Below, piece by piece: positions 1 through 5,192 of a DNA stretch of 9,935 nucleotides. Position 1 is the first letter of the stretch, and each line of letters starts with the position of its first letter. Source of the DNA: Planctomycetota bacterium (lineage in GTDB: Bacteria; Planctomycetota; Planctomycetia; Pirellulales; UBA1268); contig JAQBZA010000087.1 of the NCBI GenBank assembly GCA_027622795.1, positions 1-9,935 on the forward strand. Direction: 5' to 3'. Position numbers and translations under genes: made by a program. The notes under the pieces are model-generated. The model saw only the letters and a list, made by a program, of their open reading frames with translations, did no database searches and was not told the origin of the DNA.

Positions 1-53
1 AGCTGGGTGTCTGGGGCTCTTGGTTGCTTCGGGCACTTCATGACCGCATCCGG

Positions 54-67
54 TCGGGGTTGCCCGT
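54..67 (+). repeat. 14-bp direct repeat, copy 1 (partner 9863-9876)
   Basis: The sequence tcggggttgcccgt occurs here and again, identical and in the same orientation, at 9863-9876, almost 10 kb away. In both places it lies beside the longer inverted repeat (127-186 and 9867-9927), so it is probably part of the same family of intergenic element rather than a chance match. Function unknown. Confidence 0.6.
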
Positions 68-84
68 GCTCCGAGAGCCGGCGT

Positions 85-126
85 ATGCAGACAAGCGCAG
101 CAAGGATTGCGAAGCGAAGTCTGCAT
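85..126 (+). repeat. Imperfect stem-loop with perfect 8-bp outer arms
   Basis: Outer arms atgcagac (85-92) and gtctgcat (119-126) are perfect reverse complements. Inside them cgc (96-98) can pair with gcg (114-116), and gcaa (100-103) with ttgc (107-110) around a gga loop. Together these make a long stem with small internal loops. It directly abuts the repeat at 127-186, so the two probably form one structured intergenic element. As RNA or single-stranded DNA it should fold, but nothing shows it is a transcribed RNA gene. The GC-rich composition makes some pairing likely by chance; the 8-bp outer arms are the strongest part. Confidence 0.5.
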
Positions 127-186
127 CCGAGTGAGCGAAGGGCAGGATGCCCGGAGCGAACGTCCGGCGATGGGGAACGGGGAGCC
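127..186 (+). repeat. Intergenic repeat, copy 1 (inverted copy at 9867-9927)
   Basis: This 60-bp stretch matches the reverse complement of 9867-9927. In the core (127-170 against 9883-9927) I count 42 identical positions in 45 columns, with two substitutions and one single-base gap. The outer part (171-186) matches less well. The core holds a small hairpin, gggca (140-144), gga loop, tgccc (148-152), and the word gagcgaa twice, 21 bp apart (133-139 and 154-160). The one-base gap between the copies falls in the hairpin loop, so the stem is intact in both. No transposase is nearby. It looks like a REP/MITE-type dispersed element; a genome-wide copy count would settle that. Confidence 0.7.
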
Positions 187-257
187 TGAAGCCGGTTTGG
201 GCGAGTTGGGTCCGCGACGCGATTTGGAGGCTGGTACTTGTGAATTGCGGCGGGGTA

Positions 258-298
258 GGGCAAACTTCGTGCGAAATTTCACGATGTCGGGTTTGCCC
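258..298 (+). promoter_or_regulatory. Inverted repeat in the nuoH leader
   Basis: Arms gggcaaac (258-265) and gtttgccc (291-298) are perfect 8-bp reverse complements. Within the 25-nt loop, tcgtg (267-271) pairs with cacga (280-284), and the DNA word gaaatttc (273-280) is itself a palindrome. The structure ends 17 nt before the nuoH ATG, and no clear Shine-Dalgarno sequence lies between. It could be an operator, an mRNA leader structure that controls nuoH translation, or the end of an upstream transcript; there is no U-run, so an intrinsic terminator is unlikely. Regulatory role is inferred. Confidence 0.4.
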
Positions 299-315
299 CG
301 GGAAACTCGCGAAAC

Positions 316-1527
316 ATGGTTGACTTTCTGATCACGACGATTGGCCTGCCCTCGTGGCTGGCGTGGACCGCTGCGGCCGGTCTGGCGGCGTTTCTCATTC
401 TCAATCTGATTGCCGGCGGCGCGCTCGTCTTCATCTGGGCGGAGCGGAAGATCGCGGCCCGTATTCAGGATCGGCTGGGGCCGACTCGGACGGGTGGCCG
501 ATTTGGCTGGCTGCAGTCATTGGCCGACGGCATCAAACTGCTGGCCAAGGAAGACTTGATGCCCGACGGCGCCGATCCGCTCCTGTTTCGCATCGCGCCC
601 TATGTCAGTTTCTGTGCGTCGTTTTGCGCGTTTATCGCGTTGCCGTTCGCCTTTGATTTCGTCGGGCTGCGGCTCAATGTCGCGGTGTTTTTCGTGATTG
701 CCGTGCTCGGCCTGGAAGTGTTCGGCGTGATTCTCGCCGGCTATGCGTCGGCCTCGAAGTGGTCGCTCTTCGGGGCCATGCGGGAGGCGGCGCAGGTGGT
801 CAGCTACGAGGTGCCGCTGGGGATGTGCGTGGTGGTGCCGGTGATGCTCGCCGGCAGCATGGATCTGGTGACCATCGGCGAAAAGCAGGCGGGCTGGATC
901 ACCAACTGGTTTTTGTTTCACGACCCGTTCACGTTCGTGATCTTTTGGGTCTATGTCACGTGCGCCGTCGCGAGCGTGAATCGGGCGCCCTTCGACTTGG
1001 CCGAGGCCGAGAGCGAACTGGTGGCCGGATTCCATACGGAATACTCCGGGCTGCGCTGGAGCTTCTTCTTCATGGCCGAATACGGCTCGATGTTTCTCGT
1101 CAGCGCCCTTGCTGCGGTGCTGTTTTTGGGGGGCTGGAATGGGCCGATCCCGGTGGCCACCTTGCTGGGGCTGAGCGAGGGCACGGGCGACACGGCAGGC
1201 TATTTCGTGCGGCTGCTGGGCATGGCCAATCTGCTCGGCAAGGCAACGCTCGGCGTGCTGATCATGATGTGGATTCGCTGGACGCTGCCGCGGCTCCGGA
1301 TCGATCAGGTGATGACCACCTGCCTCAAATACTGCACGCCGATCGCGGCCGCGATGTTTGCCGGGGCAATGCTCTGGCAGCTTGCCCTGCCGGGTGGTCT
1401 GGTCGCTGGGCTGTCTCGGCCCACGGCCGACGTGCGGGAGGGCTGGCTGCAGGAAGAAGGCCGCCGCTCCGCTGCAGCAGCGAGCGATCCGGCGGCAGGC
1501 GTGGCCCAGTTGGGAGAAAATCGATGA
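316..1527 (+). CDS. nuoH: NADH-quinone oxidoreductase subunit H (complex I membrane arm)
   Basis: NuoH (ND1 family) is the inner-membrane subunit that forms most of the quinone-binding chamber and joins the membrane arm to the peripheral arm. Family signatures are clear: ERKIAARIQDRLGP at residues 43-56, MREAAQVVSYEVPL at 155-168, the acidic loop PFDLAEAESELVAGF from 225, running on to HTEYSG (240-245), and TLPRLRIDQVM at 323-333. About eight membrane segments are visible. At 403 residues it is longer than E. coli NuoH (325, from memory); part of the excess is a polar, Ala/Arg-rich C-terminal tail from about residue 363. The ATG at 316 gives the expected N-terminus, with the first membrane helix at about 12-40, but has no good Shine-Dalgarno. 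It overlaps nuoJ by 4 bp. NuoH tells true complex I apart from Mrp-type antiporters. The usual next gene, nuoI, is absent. Confidence 0.97.
   Translation: MVDFLITTIGLPSWLAWTAAAGLAAFLILNLIAGGALVFIWAERKIAARIQDRLGPTRTGGRFGWLQSLADGIKLLAKEDLMPDGADPLLFRIAPYVSFCASFCAFIALPFAFDFVGLRLNVAVFFVIAVLGLEVFGVILAGYASASKWSLFGAMREAAQVVSYEVPLGMCVVVPVMLAGSMDLVTIGEKQAGWITNWFLFHDPFTFVIFWVYVTCAVASVNRAPFDLAEAESELVAGFHTEYSGLRWSFFFMAEYGSMFLVSALAAVLFLGGWNGPIPVATLLGLSEGTGDTAGYFVRLLGMANLLGKATLGVLIMMWIRWTLPRLRIDQVMTTCLKYCTPIAAAMFAGAMLWQLALPGGLVAGLSRPTADVREGWLQEEGRRSAAAASDPAAGVAQLGENR
1512..1516 (+). promoter_or_regulatory. Ribosome binding site of nuoJ
   Basis: GGGAG inside the end of nuoH, 7 nt before the ATG at 1524. It supports a start at 1524 rather than the adjacent in-frame ATG at 1527, and places the nuoJ start inside the nuoH stop (ATGA), a usual arrangement for translational coupling. 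Confidence 0.6.
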
Positions 1528-2261
1528 TGCCGTTTGCCGCATCGCTCCTCGCTGCCCTGCCAACTGCCGCCGTCGTGGCCGCGATCAACTGGCATACGCT
1601 TTTCTTTCTGCTCTTCGCGGCGCTGGCCTGTGGCTTCGCCATCGCGGTTGCCGCAGCCGACAATGTCGTGCGGATGGCCCTCTATTTGATCCTCTCGCTC
1701 GGAGCGACGGCTGGTCTGTTCTTTCTGGCCGGCGCCGAATTCGTGGGCGCGATGCAGTTGATGATCTACGTCGGGGGCACACTCGTGCTGCTCGTGTTTG
1801 GCGTCATGCTCACGGCCCAATCGCCTTTTGTGTCGATGCGGTCATCACCCGGCGACAAGGTGCTGGCGGGGGTGGCGGCCGTGGCCCTGCTGGTCGTGTT
1901 GCTCCAGGCGGCCTTCTCGGTGGAGTCGTGGCGGCGACCGGCTGCCGGTGTGGTCGACCAGCCGGCGGCGACGCCGCTCGGCATGGCGCTTGTCGGCCTG
2001 CGGGTCGATGAACGGCCGGCTGGCGGGCCGGCGGACGCGGTTCGGCCCGGCTATCTGCTGCCCTTTGAAATCGTGTCGGTCCACCTGCTGGTGGTGCTTG
2101 TCGGAGCGGCCTATCTGGCTCGGGCCAAGCGACGGAAGACACCGCGGCCAATCGAGGTGGTGGCGTCGGTTGAGCCGCCGGCGTCGGTGGCCGAGCATGC
2201 GGCGATCGGCCGGGAGGCGGGCCGCCGCGGATCCTCGGTGCTGACGGGAGGAGGAGCATGA
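1524..2261 (+). CDS. nuoJ: NADH-quinone oxidoreductase subunit J
   Basis: NuoJ (ND6 family) is a small inner-membrane subunit between NuoH/NuoA and NuoK. Its third helix is the one known to change between alpha and pi-bulge forms in complex I turnover. The conserved core is plain: NVVRMALYLILSLGATAG from residue 47, then FVGAMQLMIYVGGTLVLLVF at 73-92, which holds the conserved Tyr82. The last membrane helix (LLPFEIVSVHLLVVLVGAAY) is at 178-197. It has 245 residues against 184 in E. coli (from memory). The excess lies in the loop at about 134-178 and in a charged, Pro/Ala-rich C-terminal tail at about 200-245 that does not look membrane-bound. The start at 1524 is set by the ATGA overlap with nuoH and a Shine-Dalgarno; 1527 is an alternative. 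It overlaps nuoK by 4 bp. Confidence 0.95.
   Translation: MMPFAASLLAALPTAAVVAAINWHTLFFLLFAALACGFAIAVAAADNVVRMALYLILSLGATAGLFFLAGAEFVGAMQLMIYVGGTLVLLVFGVMLTAQSPFVSMRSSPGDKVLAGVAAVALLVVLLQAAFSVESWRRPAAGVVDQPAATPLGMALVGLRVDERPAGGPADAVRPGYLLPFEIVSVHLLVVLVGAAYLARAKRRKTPRPIEVVASVEPPASVAEHAAIGREAGRRGSSVLTGGGA
2246..2256 (+). promoter_or_regulatory. Strong ribosome binding site of nuoK
   Basis: GGGAGGAGGAG directly before the nuoK ATG at 2258; GGAGG at 2247-2251 has a 6-nt spacing. It is the strongest Shine-Dalgarno in the window. It decides the nuoK start at 2258, so the extra N-terminal residues and the hairpin at 2293-2315 are very probably inside the coding sequence. Confidence 0.8.
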
Positions 2262-2650
2262 TCGGGATCTCAGGCATTGCCGGCGGGATCGTGCAACCCT
2301 GCATCGCAGGGTTGCTGAGTGATCCGGTGAGCGTCACGCACTATCTTGTCGTGGGCGCGATCCTCTTTGTCTCCGGTGTGGCCTGCATGGCGATGAAGCG
2401 GAATGCCCTGGGCGTACTGATGGGCATCGAATTGGTGCTGAATGGCGCCAACGTCAATTTTGTCGCCTTCGCCTCGCCGTGGCTGCAGGGCGAAGGGGCC
2501 CGGTCGCTCGGCCTCGATGGCCAGGTGATTGCCCTCTTCGTCATCCTGCTGGCTGCTGCCGAAGCGGCGGTGGCGCTGGCGATCACCCTCAACTTTTACA
2601 ACAACCATGCCACGGTCGACATCGACCGGGCCGATGACCTCAAGGGCTGA
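2258..2650 (+). CDS. nuoK: NADH-quinone oxidoreductase subunit K
   Basis: NuoK (ND4L family) is a three-helix inner-membrane subunit that continues the polar proton path from NuoJ towards NuoN. Helices are at about 28-47, 50-73 and 88-114. The two membrane glutamates known to matter in E. coli (Glu36 and Glu72) correspond to Glu58 in GIELVLNGANVNFVAF and Glu102 in LAAAEAAVALAI. At 130 residues it exceeds E. coli NuoK (100). About 22 extra residues precede the first helix, and a short insert lies between helices 2 and 3. The extra N-terminus is weakly hydrophobic and carries a perfect 10-bp inverted repeat in its DNA. A later GTG at 2327 would give a family-length N-terminus but has no Shine-Dalgarno, whereas 2258 has a very strong one and the ATGA overlap with nuoJ. 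Confidence 0.95.
   Translation: MIGISGIAGGIVQPCIAGLLSDPVSVTHYLVVGAILFVSGVACMAMKRNALGVLMGIELVLNGANVNFVAFASPWLQGEGARSLGLDGQVIALFVILLAAAEAAVALAITLNFYNNHATVDIDRADDLKG
2293..2315 (+). repeat. Perfect 10-bp hairpin inside the 5' end of nuoK
   Basis: gcaaccctgc (2293-2302) and gcagggttgc (2306-2315) are perfect reverse complements around a 3-nt loop (atc). A further outer pairing, ggatc (2286-2290) with gatcc (2321-2325), extends the stem across small internal loops. It begins 35 nt after the nuoK start and encodes residues 12-20, within the N-terminal stretch lacking in E. coli NuoK. There is no U-tract, so it is not a typical intrinsic terminator. It may slow ribosomes, set the amount of NuoK, or be a small inserted repeat that stayed in frame. 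Role inferred. Confidence 0.7.
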
Positions 2651-2675
2651 TGCTCGCCCCTCCCGCCTTCACGCT

Positions 2676-5147
2676 ATGGATCACTCAACTATTCCGACAC
2701 TGCTGGGGCTTGCGTGGCTGACGCCATTGGCGTCGTTCGTGGCGATCCTCTTCTTTGGTCCGAAGATGGGCCACCACGGCAAAAATGCCGCCTGGGTGGC
2801 GACGGCCGCGATCGTGACGTCGCTGCTGCTCTCGCTGGTCGCTGCCGGCCAATGGTTTGCCGCCCATCCGGTGGTGGCGGTCGATCATGGTGGCCACGGA
2901 GAGCATGCGGTTGCTCCATCGTCGGGAACGCTTTTCGCGGCCGAGACGGCCGGCCATGCCGATGCCCACGATGATGCGGGCCACGGTGGAGATCACGGCC
3001 ATGCGGCCCATGGCTCTGCTTCGGCGCTCGCCGGCGACTGGTACACGCTCTACGAGGGGGGCGATCTGCGGCTCTCAATCGGCTGGTATGTCGACGCCCT
3101 CACGGTGCTGATGTTTGTGGTTGTCGCGTTCATCGCCACCTGCATCCACATCTATGCGTCGGGCTACATGCACGACGAGCTGCATGCCGTGACCGATCAT
3201 GAGGTGACGCTTCGCTCGGGAGAGCACCTCCACCGCCCCGGCCGGTTTCCACGATTTTTCCAGGCCCTGTCACTGTTCTGCTTTTCGATGTTCGGGATCG
3301 TGATTGCCGGCAACCTGGCGATGGTGTTCATCTTCTGGGAACTGGTCGGCATCTGCTCCTGGTTTCTGATCGGCTTCTACTCCGAGCGGCAGAGCGCTTC
3401 GACCGCCGCCAACAAGGCCTTCATCGTCAATCGCGTGGGTGACTTCGGGATGCTCATCGGCCTGATGGCCCTGTGGGGGGCGTTGGGAACCCTCAGCTTC
3501 GCCGATACAACGGCCACCGCAGCCGACGGAACGGCGGTCGAACGGCCGGGGCTCTTCAGCCTCGTGCGGCCCGCGGCCTCGGGCCATGCCCTGCAGGTGC
3601 CCGATGGGATGGTGAAGTTTGCCGCGGCCGACGACGTCGCCCGCATCACGGCAGCCAACGCCGGCGGGCCAGACGCTGCGGCTGCGGCGGTTGCCCACGA
3701 GATCGACGGCTGGCGGAGCAAGGGCGTTGGCCGCTGGCTGCTGTTCATCGCCGGCCTCGGCATCTTTTGTGGGTGCGTGGGCAAGAGTGCCCAGGTGCCG
3801 CTGTTTGTCTGGCTGCCCGACGCGATGGAAGGCCCGACTCCCGTGTCGGCGCTCGTCCATTCGGCGACGATGGTGGCGGCTGGTGTCTATCTCGTGGGGC
3901 GGTTTTATCCCGTGCTCACTCCCGACGTGCTGCTCGTGATCGCCTACATCGGTGGCATCACGCTCTTTATCGCGGCCACGATCGCGCTGGTGGCCAACGA
4001 CATCAAGCGGGTGCTGGCCTACTCGACGGTGAGCCAACTCGGCTACATGATGCTGGCGCTCGGTGTCGGCGGCTGGGTGGCGGGGCTGTTTCACCTCGTC
4101 ACGCATGCCTTCTTCAAGAGTCTTCTCTTCCTCTGCTCCGGATCGGTGATCCACGCCTGCCACACCAATGACATGCGGAAGATGGGCGGACTCGCCAAGA
4201 CGATGCCGTGGACGGCCGGCACGATGCTCGTCGGCTGCCTGGCGATCGTCGGGGCGGGCATTCCCTTCGTGATTGGCCTCTCGGGCTACTATTCGAAGGA
4301 TGCGATCCTCGCCCAAACGCTCTCTTTCTCGAGGGCCAACCCAGCCCACTCGATCCTCTTTCTGGCTGTGGCAGGTGGAGCTTTCCTGACGTCCTTTTAC
4401 ATGTTTCGGCTCTGGTTCATGACCTTCGCCGGGGAGCCTCGCGATCATCACGTCGCCGAGCATGTGCATGAGTCGCCGCCAGTCATGGTCTGGCCACTGG
4501 TGGCTCTGGCCGTGTTGGCGGTGGTCGCCGGCTGGACCTTGCCCGGTGGGTTCGGCCTGGCCAACCTCCTCGAGCAGGCTCGGCCGGCCGGCACTGAGGC
4601 GACGAGCACCGGCGGATTCGTGTTCGGAAGCCTCGTCTATCCAGCGGAGTATGAGAGCCACGTCGGCGCCATCCATGCCACCGCGACGATGACCGCCTTC
4701 ACGACGGCGTTGGCCGGTGTGCTGCTGGCGGCGCTGATGTATCTCTGGAAGATCGTGTCGCCCGCCCTCGTGGCCGGCATGTTCAAGCCGATCTACGCCT
4801 TCCTTGCCAACCGGTGGTATGTCGACGAGCTCTACCACGCCATCTTCGTGACACCGGCACTCGGCATCGCCAGCCTGGCGGCCGGCTTTGATCGCACGGT
4901 GATCGACCGCCTGATCGACGGCGTGGCCTGGTCGGCCCGGCAGCTCGCCGGCATCGACGCGTGGATCGACAGGAATCTCGTCGATGGTCTCGTCAACGCC
5001 ACCGCCACCTGCACCTGGAACGCCGGCCTCTGGCTCAAGCAGTTGCAGACCGGCCGCCTTCGGCAATACGTCATGTTTATCGTCGTGGGCACCGTCGCCC
5101 TGTTCGTGCTGGCCAGCCTCGTGTTTCGCACCTCGCTGGCCGGCTGA
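2676..5147 (+). CDS. nuoL: NADH-quinone oxidoreductase subunit L (antiporter-like, lateral helix)
   Basis: NuoL (ND5 family) is the distal antiporter-like proton channel of complex I; its long lateral helix runs along the membrane arm. Key residues are recognisable: Glu222 in FWELVGICSWFLIGFYSE (E. coli Glu144), Lys370 in GKSAQVPLFVWLPDAMEGPT (Lys229), His473, His477 and Lys481 in LFHLVTHAFFKSLLFL (His334, His338, Lys342), and Lys541 in YYSKDAI (probably Lys399). The region from about 704 to 795 fits the lateral helix, followed by a last membrane helix (798-817). At 823 residues it is far longer than E. coli NuoL (613). Added parts include a His-rich loop at 64-112 (10 His), a polar insert at about 165-190, and an Ala-rich insert at about 273-350. 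The start at 2676 is chosen because MDHSTIPTLLGLAWL begins the first helix. The gene lies 25 nt after nuoK, behind a pyrimidine-rich leader with no Shine-Dalgarno. Confidence 0.96.
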   Translation: MDHSTIPTLLGLAWLTPLASFVAILFFGPKMGHHGKNAAWVATAAIVTSLLLSLVAAGQWFAAHPVVAVDHGGHGEHAVAPSSGTLFAAETAGHADAHDDAGHGGDHGHAAHGSASALAGDWYTLYEGGDLRLSIGWYVDALTVLMFVVVAFIATCIHIYASGYMHDELHAVTDHEVTLRSGEHLHRPGRFPRFFQALSLFCFSMFGIVIAGNLAMVFIFWELVGICSWFLIGFYSERQSASTAANKAFIVNRVGDFGMLIGLMALWGALGTLSFADTTATAADGTAVERPGLFSLVRPAASGHALQVPDGMVKFAAADDVARITAANAGGPDAAAAAVAHEIDGWRSKGVGRWLLFIAGLGIFCGCVGKSAQVPLFVWLPDAMEGPTPVSALVHSATMVAAGVYLVGRFYPVLTPDVLLVIAYIGGITLFIAATIALVANDIKRVLAYSTVSQLGYMMLALGVGGWVAGLFHLVTHAFFKSLLFLCSGSVIHACHTNDMRKMGGLAKTMPWTAGTMLVGCLAIVGAGIPFVIGLSGYYSKDAILAQTLSFSRANPAHSILFLAVAGGAFLTSFYMFRLWFMTFAGEPRDHHVAEHVHESPPVMVWPLVALAVLAVVAGWTLPGGFGLANLLEQARPAGTEATSTGGFVFGSLVYPAEYESHVGAIHATATMTAFTTALAGVLLAALMYLWKIVSPALVAGMFKPIYAFLANRWYVDELYHAIFVTPALGIASLAAGFDRTVIDRLIDGVAWSARQLAGIDAWIDRNLVDGLVNATATCTWNAGLWLKQLQTGRLRQYVMFIVVGTVALFVLASLVFRTSLAG

Positions 5148-5192
5148 TCCCCCGCACACCATTCTTTTTGCCCGAACCCACGGATCCTTGCC

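Larger units (their letters stand above)
1..315. other. Gene-free, repeat-rich region upstream of nuoH
   Basis: I support no complete gene here. Short open frames cross it, including one open from the window edge to about 189 and one from the edge to about 133, but neither product resembles a protein I know. The tail of a gene starting before the window cannot be excluded. What the region does hold is structure: a 14-mer shared with the far end of the window (54-67), a branched stem-loop (85-126), a repeat whose inverted copy lies after tatD (127-186), and an inverted repeat close to the nuoH start (258-298). Between 187 and 257 I see no convincing sigma-70 promoter; the best pair (TTGTGA at 238-243 and CAAACT at 261-266) is weak. 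The operon promoter is probably in this region, but the sequence alone does not place it. Confidence 0.6.

Noticed and set aside
7..331. Two short + strand open frames before nuoH (7-189 and 107-331)
   Set aside because: They run across the repeat and hairpins, the second overlaps nuoH, and neither product shows a recognisable or protein-like pattern.
517..1563. 348-codon open frame on the - strand opposite nuoH
   Set aside because: Shadow of nuoH with low-complexity basic product.
2650..2724. 24-codon open frame starting at the nuoK stop (TGATG)
   Set aside because: It overlaps the true nuoL start in another frame and has no Shine-Dalgarno. It could only serve as a reinitiation relay, for which there is no evidence.
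3270..5162. 630-codon open frame on the - strand opposite nuoL
   Set aside because: High GC in third positions keeps the antisense frame free of stops. Its product is Arg/His/Gly/Gln-rich with no known domain, and nuoL is certain on the + strand.
5148..5192. T-run (ttcttttt) between nuoL and nuoM as a terminator
   Set aside because: No stable GC-rich hairpin lies directly before the T-run, and nuoM follows closely in the same operon.
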